A DNA stretch of 7,110 bases from the NCBI GenBank assembly GCA_035286745.1, contig DATECU010000383.1:1-7110 (forward strand), read 5' to 3'. This DNA comes from DATECU01 sp035286745 (GTDB taxonomy: Bacteria > Acidobacteriota > Vicinamibacteria > Fen-336). The translations under genes were made by a program, and so were the position numbers. Under the pieces are notes generated by a model that was given only the letters and a program-made list of their open reading frames with translations, was not told where the DNA came from and did not search any database. This document shows, in pieces, positions 1 to 6,480 of the stretch. Numbering within the stretch: position 1 is the first letter of the stretch; every line of letters begins with the position of its first letter.

Positions 1-496
1 CGTAGAGGTTGGGGTCGACGCTGGGGGGCAGCAGGCCTCGTCTCAGGCCCTTGAGGCTCTTCTTGCCGGGCCCCTCTCCCGAGAACGGGTCCTCTTCGAA
101 GACATCGCCCATCTCGGCCTCGATCTTGTCGGGGTCCTCACCGGACTCCATCCGCTTCAGCGCCTCTTCCATGCCTCCCGTCATCGGCATCCCGGTGGCA
201 TCGAAGAGCTTTCGCATCAGGCGCGCCGACTGGCGTGGATCCTCTTCGTTCAGGCCCTCGGCCTCGTGAGCCAGCGACTCCATGGCCTTCTCCATCCGCG
301 AATCGTCGAGGTCGGGAAGTCCCTCCGGCCCAGCTGGCTCCTGGCGGCCCTTGGATATGGCGAAGGCGGACACGCGGCGCTTGAGGTCCTGGTGCCCGCA
401 GCGCGGGCAGGACGGTTCGGCCTGAGTGTTGATGCGCCGGGAGAAGAAACTGAAGACCCGGTGGCAGTCCGGGCAATAGAACTCGTAGATGGGCAT
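1..496 (-). CDS. FmdB-family zinc-ribbon protein with long acidic C-terminal extension (partial, C-terminus off the left edge)
   Basis: The reading frame is open from ATG at 496-494 to the left edge, giving 165 codons without a stop. The N-terminus starts MPIYEFYC, the classic opening of the FmdB/CxxC_CxxC_SSSS zinc-ribbon family. The two knuckles are visible as CPDC (C8, C11) and CPRC (C30, C33), which would bind one zinc. About 130 residues follow, rich in Glu, Asp, Met and Lys and probably helical (for example around SRMEKAMESLAHEAEG), ending in a Gly/Lys-rich stretch. Many FmdB proteins are only about 70-110 residues, so this is an extended form. The family is often annotated as a putative regulator, but its biochemical role is poorly defined; no function is claimed here. 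It is the third gene after marR and yceI on the same strand, 76 bases beyond the yceI stop and behind a strong hairpin, so co-transcription is uncertain. No clear Shine-Dalgarno precedes the ATG. Confidence 0.85.
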   Translation of the reverse strand, partial: MPIYEFYCPDCHRVFSFFSRRINTQAEPSCPRCGHQDLKRRVSAFAISKGRQEPAGPEGLPDLDDSRMEKAMESLAHEAEGLNEEDPRQSARLMRKLFDATGMPMTGGMEEALKRMESGEDPDKIEAEMGDVFEEDPFSGEGPGKKSLKGLRRGLLPPSVDPNLY

Positions 497-534
497 GTCA
501 CAGAAGACTAGCACAGGCCCGGTAGGCGTGTGCA

Positions 535-566
535 CCCTCCGGCGGCGGGGCGCGGTCGCCGGAGGG
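535..566 (-). terminator. GC-rich hairpin between the YceI and FmdB-family genes
   Basis: A perfect 10-base inverted repeat, CCCTCCGGCG at 535-544 and CGCCGGAGGG at 557-566, encloses a 12-base loop. On the minus strand it begins six bases after the YceI stop codon. No T-tract follows the stem on either strand, so it is not a canonical intrinsic terminator. It may be a partial terminator, a 3'-end stabiliser or an RNA processing site that lets the upstream and downstream genes be expressed at different levels. The stem is seen directly; its role is inferred. Confidence 0.4.
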
Positions 567-572
567 GGTCGA

Positions 573-1175
573 TCACTTGGCGGCAGGCGCCTCTTTCTTC
601 TTGAGCGCTTCCAGCGTGATCGAGACGCTGACCTCATCGCCCAGCACCAGGCCGCCGGCGTCCAGGGTCTTGTTCCAGACGATCCCGAAGTCCTTGCGGT
701 TGAGGGTGGTCGTGGTCTCAAAGCCCGCCCTCTCGTTGCCCCAGGGGTCCTTGCCGCTGCCCAGGAAGCTGACCGGAAGGGTGAGGGGCTTGGTGACGCC
801 GTGCATGCTGAAGTCGCCGGTCACCTCGTAGCGGTCTTTGCCCAGCAGCTTGACCTTGGTGCTCTTGAAGCTGATCTCGGGGAACTTCTCCACCTCGAAG
901 AAGTCGGCCGAGCGGAGGTGCTTGTCGCGGTCCTCGTTGGCGGTATCGATGCTGGCGGCTTTGATGGTGAACTCGACTGTGGAGGCCTCCGGCTTGGTGG
1001 CATCGGCGTTGATGGTGCCGCTGAAGTCACCGAAGGAGCCGCGGACCTTTCCCACCAGGTGGCGGATCTGGAAGCTCAGGTCCGAGTGAGTCTTGTCGAC
1101 GGAGTAGGTGTCGGCGGCCAGCACCGGTTGGGCAATCAGGGTGGCGGCCGCGAGTACGAAGGCTAGCTTGCGCAT
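573..1175 (-). CDS. YceI-family periplasmic (secreted) lipid-binding protein
   Basis: This is a 200-residue protein of usual length for the YceI family, which folds as an extended lipocalin-like beta barrel and in characterised members binds polyprenoid or other amphiphilic lipids. Residues 1-20 form a typical Sec signal peptide: basic MRK, a hydrophobic core, then VLA before the likely signal peptidase I cut at A20/A21. Family hallmarks follow: YSVDKTHSDLSFQIRHL near the mature N-terminus, ADFFEVEKFPEISF in the middle, GDFSMHGVTKPLTLPV, and a C-terminal NRKDFGIVWNKTLDAGG with LGDEVSV. The ATG at 1175-1173 is chosen because it gives the signal peptide and has an AAGGAG ribosome binding site ten bases upstream. 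The frame extends far upstream in the antisense of other frames, but that part has no family similarity. The gene lies two bases after the MarR stop, so the two are almost certainly one operon. The physiological ligand cannot be told from sequence. Confidence 0.95.
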   Translation of the reverse strand: MRKLAFVLAAATLIAQPVLAADTYSVDKTHSDLSFQIRHLVGKVRGSFGDFSGTINADATKPEASTVEFTIKAASIDTANEDRDKHLRSADFFEVEKFPEISFKSTKVKLLGKDRYEVTGDFSMHGVTKPLTLPVSFLGSGKDPWGNERAGFETTTTLNRKDFGIVWNKTLDAGGLVLGDEVSVSITLEALKKKEAPAAK

Positions 1176-1177
1176 CT

Positions 1178-1702
1178 TCAGTGTTCTCCTTGCTTGCGGG
1201 GCTTGCTGGTTCTCTGGCTCGCTCGAATCCGGTCGAGGGAGCGGATCAGGGATTCCACGTCGGTCGAGGGGAGCATCCCCAGAGCCTGTCGGTCGAGCTG
1301 CTGCACGGGGGTGTCGAGGTTCGCGAGCAGCGCCAGGCCCTGCCGGGTGATGGTGCACAGCACCTGACGGCGGTCCTGGGGACAACGCTTGCGGACGGCC
1401 CAACCTCGGGCCTCGATCCGGTCGAGCAGGCGGGTGATCCCCGGTGCCTGCTCGATCATGCGCTCCGCGATCTCCAGGGTGGGGAGGCCTTCCGGGCCGG
1501 CGCCGCGCAGGATGCGGAGCACGTTGTACTGCTGGCCGGTGAGCCCATGCGGGGCCACCAGCGCCGAGACCAGGCGGCGCAGCCCGTCGGCGGTCTTGAG
1601 CAGGCCGATGAAGGCCTCCTGCCGCGCCGAGCTGAAGGGCCGGCGCTGCTTGATCTCCTGCTGCAAGAGGCTCTCTTTGCGGGGCACCCAAATAGGTTGC
1701 AC
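1178..1702 (-). CDS. MarR-family transcriptional regulator
   Basis: The product (up to 174 residues) is a winged helix-turn-helix MarR-family regulator, normally a dimer that binds a short palindrome and is released by a ligand or oxidant. Numbered from GTG 1702, the N-terminal dimerisation helix covers about residues 26-50. It is followed by GLTGQQYNVLRILRGAG, the helix-turn-helix with recognition helix at about 86-100 (APGITRLLDRIEARGW), and the wing with the conserved Asp-Arg-Arg at 110-112. C107 and C116 flank the wing; any redox role is speculative. The start is uncertain: GTG 1702 (longest), GTG 1687 and TTG 1666 are in frame. Family members usually begin just before the EIKQRRPF segment, and TTG 1666 has an AGAGAG stretch upstream, so a shorter protein is plausible. 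The gene heads the operon with yceI and diverges from the beta-oxidation operon. The adjacent palindrome at 1711-1722 suggests autoregulation. The inducing signal is unknown. Confidence 0.93.
   Translation of the reverse strand: MQPIWVPRKESLLQQEIKQRRPFSSARQEAFIGLLKTADGLRRLVSALVAPHGLTGQQYNVLRILRGAGPEGLPTLEIAERMIEQAPGITRLLDRIEARGWAVRKRCPQDRRQVLCTITRQGLALLANLDTPVQQLDRQALGMLPSTDVESLIRSLDRIRASQRTSKPRKQGEH
1186..1191 (-). promoter_or_regulatory. Ribosome binding site of the YceI gene
   Basis: On the minus strand AAGGAG lies ten bases before the yceI ATG and within the last codons of marR. It is the strongest Shine-Dalgarno in the window. It fixes the yceI start and supports translational linkage with marR. 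Confidence 0.7.
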
Positions 1703-1710
1703 GGCAATCG

Positions 1711-1722
1711 TTGACTAGTCAA
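1711..1722. promoter_or_regulatory. Candidate MarR operator: perfect 12-base palindrome
   Basis: TTGACTAGTCAA is an exact palindrome (6+6, no spacer), AT-rich against a very GC-rich background, and sits nine bases upstream of the longest marR start. Size and position suit MarR-family operators, which are usually short palindromes overlapping the regulator's own promoter. The half-site TTGACT also resembles a -35 hexamer on either strand, so bound protein would block RNA polymerase. No convincing -10 hexamer stands at 17 bases on either strand. The palindrome is seen directly; its binding by the adjacent MarR protein is inferred. Confidence 0.6.
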
Positions 1723-1809
1723 GTAAAACTTGGCGAGGCCCGATGTCGGCCGGGTGGGCGAAGGGTCGGCAAGGCGACCGGCGGTGGCGAGGTCCCCGCC
1801 TGCCGCCCT

Positions 1810-1823
1810 CCGCCGGCCGGCGG
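1810..1823. repeat. GC-only 14-base palindrome in the fadI upstream region
   Basis: CCGCCGGCCGGCGG is a perfect palindrome 46 bases before the fadI start, followed directly by the overlapping GGGCGCCC palindrome (1822-1829). It could fold as a hairpin if transcribed or be a protein site. In DNA of this GC content such palindromes also arise by chance, so its role is uncertain. Confidence 0.3.
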
Positions 1824-1856
1824 GCGCCCCTGGTTTCCCCTCACGCCGTTTGGGGC

Positions 1857-1862
1857 TAAGAT
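1857..1862 (+). promoter_or_regulatory. Possible -10 element for the beta-oxidation operon
   Basis: TAAGAT matches the TATAAT consensus at four of six positions and ends seven bases before the chosen fadI GTG at 1870. Transcription would then start at about 1869-1870, implying a leaderless mRNA. No good -35 hexamer is present (TTTCCC at 1834-1839 is the 17-base-spaced candidate). This is a weak call based on position and on the lack of a Shine-Dalgarno before the GTG. Confidence 0.25.
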
Positions 1863-1869
1863 CCGCCTA

Positions 1870-3162
1870 GTGACACCGAGGACTGACGGTGGCCGCGTGG
1901 CCCTCCTCGCGGGCTGCCGAACTCCCTTCGCCAGAGCGGGCACCTCGTACCGCGATCTCACTGCGGTGGACCTCGCCAAAGCGTGCGTCCGCGAGCTGAT
2001 CGAGCGCAGCGAGATCGACCCCGCCGCGGTCGACCTGGTGGCCATGGGGCAGGTCATCCCTTCGGTGAAGGCACCCAACCTGGCCCGCGAGGTGGTCCTG
2101 GGCGCCGGCTTGCCGGCGGCGGTCCCGGCTCACAGCGTGAATCGGGCTTGCGCCTCGGCCAACCAGGCCATCGTCGACGTGGCCCTGGAGATCCTGGCCG
2201 GCCATGCCGAAGTGGGCATCGCCGGCGGGGCCGAGAGCCTGTCGGACGTGCCCATCTTGCACAGCCGCCGGATGGCGGGGATCCTGGTCGAGGCCTCGCG
2301 GGCGCGCAGCCTGGGCTCCCGGCTCCGCGCCTTCTCCCGAGTCCGGCCCAAAGACCTGGTGCCGGACACCCCCGCCATCGCCGAACCTTCGACCGGCCTC
2401 AGCATGGGCCAATCCGCCGAGAGGATGGCGAAGGAGAACGGCATCAGCCGTCAGGAGCAAGACGAGATCGCATATCGCAGCCACCGGAACGCGGCCGCCG
2501 CCATCGACGACGGCCGGCTGACCGCGGAGACCTGCACGGTGCGGGTGCCCCCCGGCTATGAACCGGTGACCGGCGACAACCTGGTGCGCCGCGACACCTC
2601 CCGGGAGGCGCTGGCGGCCCTGCCCCCGGTCTTCGACCGCGAGCACGGCTCGGTGACCGCCGGCAACGCCTCCCCGCTGACCGACGGTGCCGCTGCCGTG
2701 CTGCTGATGGCGGAAGCGCGGGCCAAGGCCGAGGGTCTGGCGCCGCTGGCCTTCATTCGTTCCTGGGCGGTGGCGGCCGTCGACCCCGGATGGCAGCTCC
2801 TCATGGGACCTGCCCTCGCCATCCCCAAGGCCCTGGAGCGCGCGGGGTTGACGTTGGGCGACATGGACCTCATCGAGATGCACGAGGCCTTCGCCGCCCA
2901 GGTGGCATCGAACATTCAGGCCTTGGAGTCGGAACGCTGGGCGGTGGAGAAGCTGGGACGCGGCTCGCCGGTGGGGACGGTCGACTTCAACCGCTTGAAC
3001 GTGTGCGGCGGCTCGATCGCCATCGGTCATCCGTTCGGCGCGACCGGGGCTCGTCTCACCACCACCCTGGCCGCCGAGCTCGCCAGGCGCAACGGCAAGT
3101 TCGGCCTGCTCTCGGTCTGCGCCCAAGGCGGGATGGGTTTCGCCATGGTTCTCGAGCGATGA
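1870..3162 (+). CDS. fadI: 3-ketoacyl-CoA thiolase, FadI type (beta subunit of the trifunctional complex)
   Basis: This thiolase cleaves 3-ketoacyl-CoA with CoA to acetyl-CoA and a shortened acyl-CoA, the last step of beta-oxidation, and in the FadI branch assembles with FadJ. The 430-residue product is close to E. coli FadI (436) and matches it along its length as I recall that sequence. Shared stretches include RTPFAR (17-22), APNLAREVVLG, SVNRACAS, FSRVRPKDLVP, LTDGAAAV and MHEAFAAQ. Catalytic residues are present: nucleophile C94, H338 in MHEAF, H387 in IGHPFGATGAR and C417 in CAQGGMG. The start is GTG 1870, giving a FadI-like N-terminus. The frame stays open upstream to 1711, but that Gly/Arg/Pro-rich extension is not FadI-like. 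No Shine-Dalgarno precedes the GTG, so the start is slightly uncertain. The gene leads a four-gene operon, and its stop overlaps the next start (ATGA). Confidence 0.95.
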   Translation: MTPRTDGGRVALLAGCRTPFARAGTSYRDLTAVDLAKACVRELIERSEIDPAAVDLVAMGQVIPSVKAPNLAREVVLGAGLPAAVPAHSVNRACASANQAIVDVALEILAGHAEVGIAGGAESLSDVPILHSRRMAGILVEASRARSLGSRLRAFSRVRPKDLVPDTPAIAEPSTGLSMGQSAERMAKENGISRQEQDEIAYRSHRNAAAAIDDGRLTAETCTVRVPPGYEPVTGDNLVRRDTSREALAALPPVFDREHGSVTAGNASPLTDGAAAVLLMAEARAKAEGLAPLAFIRSWAVAAVDPGWQLLMGPALAIPKALERAGLTLGDMDLIEMHEAFAAQVASNIQALESERWAVEKLGRGSPVGTVDFNRLNVCGGSIAIGHPFGATGARLTTTLAAELARRNGKFGLLSVCAQGGMGFAMVLER

Positions 3163-4328
3163 GCCCCTCGACCGGAGCCCTCTCGGGTCTGCGCGTCGTC
3201 GACCTGACGCGCTACATCCCCGGTCCCTACTGCACCATGCTGCTCGGCGACCTGGGAGCCGACGTGGTCAAGATCGAGGAACCGCCGCTGGGGGACCCCA
3301 CGCGGGCGGTGCCGCCGCTGGCCGGCGAGGGGAGCGCGGTGCACGCGGCGCTCAACCGCAACAAACGCTCGCTGTCGATCGACCTTCGCCAGGCTGAAGG
3401 GGTGGCGGTGGTGAGGCGTTTGGCGGAGACGGCCGATGTCTTCGTCGAGGGTCTTCGGCCGGGGGTGCTGGCCAGGCGCGGCCTGGGGGCGGAGGAGCTG
3501 TTGGCGGCGAACCCGCGTCTCGTCTACTGCTCTCTCTCCGGCTACGGCCAACAGGGCCCCCTGGCCTCTCGGGCCGGACATGACATCAACTACCTTGCCC
3601 AGTGCGGCTTCCTGGGGAGCAACCTGGATGGCGAGGGCCGCCCGGTGCTGCCCTGGACCCAAGTGGCCGACATGGCCGGGGGCTTGGCCGCCGTGATGGG
3701 CATCCTGGCCGCCCTGTTGGCCCGGGAACGCACCGGCCGCGGCCAGCAGGTCGACGCCTCCCTGTTCGATGCGGCGTTGGCCCTGATGACAGTTCCGCTG
3801 GCCCGGGTGGGCGCCGGGCTCGCGGGGGTGGGAGAGCTCAGTGGCAGCTACGCCGGCTACAACGTCTATCGTTGTCGCGATGGTCGTTACGTGTCGGTGG
3901 GGGCACTCGAACCCAAGTTCTGGGAGGCGTTGTGCCGGGCCCTGGGCCTCCCCGACAAGATCAAGCGCCAGTGGGAGGGGAGCCCGGGCGCACGGCGCGC
4001 CACCATCGACGCTGTGGCTGGCGCCTTCGCAGCCCGGGACCGCGATCAATGGGTGAAGCAACTGGCCGAGCAGGAGGTGTGCGTCGAACCGGTGTTGGAC
4101 GCAGCCGAGGCGCTGGCGCATGCCGACGCCGCCGGCCGCCTGCTGGATCAACCTAACGGAGACACGCCGCTGCGCACGGTGGCGCCACCGCTGCGCTTGT
4201 CGGAGACGCCGATCGCCCTGCGGCAGCCGGCGCCCGAGCTGGGTGAGCACACCGATGCGGTGCTGAGCCAGGCCGGCTATGAGGCCCGCGAGATCGAAGC
4301 GTTGCGCGGGGCCGGGGTGGTGTCGTGA
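3159..4328 (+). CDS. CaiB/BaiF (class III CoA-transferase) superfamily protein, probable alpha-methylacyl-CoA racemase
   Basis: The 389-residue protein begins LSGLRVVDLTRYIPGPYCTM with GDLGADVVKIE, the standard CaiB/BaiF N-terminus with CoA-binding fold. The superfamily contains CoA-transferases, which use one catalytic Asp, and alpha-methylacyl-CoA racemases, which use a His/Asp-Glu set. Here GHDINYLAQCG carries H141, D171 lies in ADMAGG 30 residues later, and E251 lies in GALEPKFW. The GHDINY motif and the His-Asp spacing match the H126/D156 pair of the Mycobacterium tuberculosis racemase MCR, whose third residue is E241. That favours racemase, which interconverts the 2R and 2S forms of 2-methylacyl-CoAs so that an S-specific dehydrogenase can oxidise them. 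A CoA-transferase role is not excluded. The start is ATG 3159, overlapping the fadI stop by four bases; an open extension upstream to 2790 is only another frame of fadI. The stop overlaps the fadJ GTG (GTGA). The cytoplasmic role is inferred from family and neighbours. Confidence 0.9.
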   Translation: MSPSTGALSGLRVVDLTRYIPGPYCTMLLGDLGADVVKIEEPPLGDPTRAVPPLAGEGSAVHAALNRNKRSLSIDLRQAEGVAVVRRLAETADVFVEGLRPGVLARRGLGAEELLAANPRLVYCSLSGYGQQGPLASRAGHDINYLAQCGFLGSNLDGEGRPVLPWTQVADMAGGLAAVMGILAALLARERTGRGQQVDASLFDAALALMTVPLARVGAGLAGVGELSGSYAGYNVYRCRDGRYVSVGALEPKFWEALCRALGLPDKIKRQWEGSPGARRATIDAVAGAFAARDRDQWVKQLAEQEVCVEPVLDAAEALAHADAAGRLLDQPNGDTPLRTVAPPLRLSETPIALRQPAPELGEHTDAVLSQAGYEAREIEALRGAGVVS

Positions 4329-6460
4329 GCAGCAGCGGCGTGGTGACGCAGCCGGTGCCCAGGGTCTTCTCGCAGGAGATGGGCGAGGACGGCATCCTGG
4401 TCTTGAGCCTCGACCAGCCGGGAGAGAAGGTCAACACCCTGAGCAAGGGCATGATGGAGGAGTTCCTCGGCCTGCTTGCCGACCTGGAGCGAAGGCAGGG
4501 ACTCCGGGGCGTGGTGCTCAGGAGCGGCAAGGCCGACAACTTCATCGCCGGCGCCGACATCAGGGACTTCCTGGGCATCCGCAGCGGCCTGGAGGCGGAG
4601 ACCCTCTCGCGCGCCGGGCAGGCGGTTCTCGACCGGCTGGCAGCGCTTTCGATCCCGGTGGTGGCGGCCATTCACGGGAGCTGCCTGGGGGGAGGCCTGG
4701 AGCTGGCTCTGGCCTGCCACTACCGCATCGCCTCCGACGACGCCAAGACCGGACTGGGCCTGCCCGAGGTGATGCTGGGCCTGATCCCGGGCGCCGGCGG
4801 CACTCAGCGCCTGCCGCGTTTGGTGGGCTTTCGGGCCGGCCTGGATCTGATCCTGACTGGCCGCACCCTGAAGGCCAAGCGTGCGCTCAAGCTCGGCCTG
4901 CTCGACGAGGTGGTGCCGGCGCCTATCTTGACCTCGGTGGCACGGGCAGCCGCCGTGGCGTTGGCCGACGGCGCCTTGAAGCCTCGGCGGCGGGGCCTGG
5001 GCTGGACCGAGCGGCTGCTGAAGCCGATCATCTTCCGCAAGGCCAAGGCCTCGGTGCTGGCCAAGAGCGGCGGGCACTACCCGGCGCCGCTGGCCGCTCT
5101 CGAGGTCATTCGTCAGGGGAGCGGAAGCAGCCTGGCCGCGGGCCTGGAGGGCGAGGCCAAGGGCTTTGGCAGACTCGCGGTGTCCGACGTTTCCCGGGCG
5201 CTGGTGTCGGTCTTCTTCGCGACCCAGGAGATCAAGAAGCACGCCGGCTATCCCGACGGCGTGGAGGCCCGGGAGGTCGGCAAACTGGGCGTGCTGGGTG
5301 CCGGGCTGATGGGCGCCGGGATCGCAGGGGCCGCTGCCGAAGCCGGCGTTCTGGTGCGGCTCAAGGACGCCACCGAGCCGGCGCTCGGGCGCGGCCTTGC
5401 CTACGTGCGGGACGGGCTGGAGGAACGCCGCCGGCGGGGAAGCCTGAGCCGCCTCGAGGTCGCCAAACGCATGGACCGCATCGCGGCGGCCACCGACCTG
5501 AGCGGCTTCCGCCGGGCCGAGCTGGTGATCGAGGCCGTCTTCGAGGATCTCGATCTGAAGCGGCGGGTGCTCTCCGAGGTGGAGGCCGCGACTGGAGAGC
5601 AGTGCGTGTTCGCCAGCAACACCTCGTCGCTCCCCATCGGCGAGATCGCCCGGGACGCGCGGCGCAAGAACGCGGTCCTGGGCATGCACTTCTTCTCCCC
5701 GGTAGCCAAGATGCCGCTGCTCGAGGTGATCGTCACCGCGCAGACCGACGCCTGGGCCACCGCGACCGCGGTGGCTTTCGGCCGGCGCCTGGGCAAGCAC
5801 GTGATCGTGGTGCGCGACGGGCCCGGCTTCTTCACCACCCGAGCCCTCTCGCCCTACATGAACGAGGCGGCGCGTTTGGTGGAGGAGGGGGCTTCGGTCG
5901 AGGAGGTGGACCGCGCGCTCACCAGCTTCGGCTTTCCGGTCGGTCCGCTGGCGCTCCTGGACGAGGTGGGGATCGACGTGGGGGCCAAGGTGGCCAAGAT
6001 CCTCCACCATCACTTCGGGGAGCGGATGGCACCGCCTTCCGGGATGGCGCGGGTGCTGGAGGACGGCCGGCAGGGGCGCAAGAACCGGCGCGGCTTCTAC
6101 CAATACGGCGGCAAGAAGAAGCGGGTGGACGAGAGCGTCTACGCGCTGCTGCCCGGGCGGCAGCCCCGGCCCTTCGATCCGCGCGAGATCCAGGAGCGGC
6201 TGCTGTTCGCCTTCCTGAACGAGGCCGTGCTCTGCCTGGAGGAGGGCATCTTGCGTCATCCGCGAGACGGAGACGTCGGCGCCATCTTCGGGCTCGGCTT
6301 CCCCCCCTTCCTGGGCGGTCCCTTCCGCTATCTCGACCACCTGGGTGCCCGCTTTGCGGTCGAGGTTCTGGAGCGCTTGCAGGCGCGGCACGGCGCGCGC
6401 TTTGCGCCAGCCACCATGCTGGTGGAGATGGCGCAAGACGGAACCAGTTTCCATTCATGA
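4325..6460 (+). CDS. fadJ: Fatty acid oxidation complex alpha subunit: enoyl-CoA hydratase / 3-hydroxyacyl-CoA dehydrogenase, FadJ type
   Basis: This bifunctional enzyme hydrates trans-2-enoyl-CoA and then oxidises L-3-hydroxyacyl-CoA with NAD+, the middle steps of beta-oxidation. At 711 residues it is nearly the length of E. coli FadJ (714). The crotonase half spans about residues 20-210, with the oxyanion-hole segment FIAGADIRDF (73-82) and the two catalytic glutamates E126 (GGGLE) and E148 (GLPEV). Their 22-residue separation is the FadJ pattern; FadB has 20. The dehydrogenase half has the NAD-binding GAGLMG at 325-330 and the catalytic dyad H455 (MHFFSP) and E467, twelve residues apart as in FadB H450/E462. 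Both C-terminal helical domains are present, the second around LGFPPFLGGPFRY. No key residue is missing. The GTG start overlaps the preceding stop by four bases and probably relies on coupled translation. It should pair with FadI, although the racemase gene separates them. Confidence 0.97.
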   Translation: MSSSGVVTQPVPRVFSQEMGEDGILVLSLDQPGEKVNTLSKGMMEEFLGLLADLERRQGLRGVVLRSGKADNFIAGADIRDFLGIRSGLEAETLSRAGQAVLDRLAALSIPVVAAIHGSCLGGGLELALACHYRIASDDAKTGLGLPEVMLGLIPGAGGTQRLPRLVGFRAGLDLILTGRTLKAKRALKLGLLDEVVPAPILTSVARAAAVALADGALKPRRRGLGWTERLLKPIIFRKAKASVLAKSGGHYPAPLAALEVIRQGSGSSLAAGLEGEAKGFGRLAVSDVSRALVSVFFATQEIKKHAGYPDGVEAREVGKLGVLGAGLMGAGIAGAAAEAGVLVRLKDATEPALGRGLAYVRDGLEERRRRGSLSRLEVAKRMDRIAAATDLSGFRRAELVIEAVFEDLDLKRRVLSEVEAATGEQCVFASNTSSLPIGEIARDARRKNAVLGMHFFSPVAKMPLLEVIVTAQTDAWATATAVAFGRRLGKHVIVVRDGPGFFTTRALSPYMNEAARLVEEGASVEEVDRALTSFGFPVGPLALLDEVGIDVGAKVAKILHHHFGERMAPPSGMARVLEDGRQGRKNRRGFYQYGGKKKRVDESVYALLPGRQPRPFDPREIQERLLFAFLNEAVLCLEEGILRHPRDGDVGAIFGLGFPPFLGGPFRYLDHLGARFAVEVLERLQARHGARFAPATMLVEMAQDGTSFHS

Positions 6461-6480
6461 AGAACGATTCACCACCATGA
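6457..6480 (+). other. Seven-codon bridging ORF between fadJ and the acyl-CoA dehydrogenase gene
   Basis: ATG 6457 overlaps the fadJ stop (ATGA), encodes MKNDSPP and ends at TGA 6478-6480, which itself overlaps the ATG of the next gene (ATGA). It may carry ribosomes across the 16-base gap and keep the dehydrogenase translationally coupled. It could equally be chance. No product function is proposed. Confidence 0.3.

Noticed and set aside
1176..1691. A MarR-YceI fusion suggested by a continuous open frame from 1691 to 573 on the minus strand.
   Set aside because: The region before the YceI signal peptide is in a different frame from marR and translates to Arg/Pro/Gly-rich sequence. marR is intact in its own frame and stops at 1178.
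1711..1869. An N-terminal extension of FadI of 53 codons from ATG 1711.
   Set aside because: The extension is Gly/Arg/Pro-rich, covers the operator palindrome and intergenic region, and has no FadI similarity. GTG 1870 gives the family length.
1867..3126. A 419-codon minus-strand frame opposite fadI, and a similar 407-codon frame at 3027-4250 opposite the racemase-like gene.
   Set aside because: Both are composition artefacts opposite well-supported genes; their translations show no recognisable motifs.
2790..3158. An extension of the racemase-like protein upstream of ATG 3159.
   Set aside because: It overlaps the conserved 3' end of fadI in another frame, and the CaiB/BaiF domain begins directly after ATG 3159.
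4277..6454. A 725-codon open frame on the minus strand spanning nearly all of fadJ.
   Set aside because: It is the antisense of a complete, motif-rich fadJ. Its translation is low-complexity (His, Gly, Gln, Arg, Ala) with no recognisable domain, as expected when GC-rich third positions remove stop codons.
4279..6480. A 733-codon open frame on the plus strand in another frame over fadJ.
   Set aside because: Its translation is Gly/Arg/Ala/Pro-rich without family motifs, while the fadJ frame has all catalytic residues. Only its last seven codons are of interest, as the bridging ORF.
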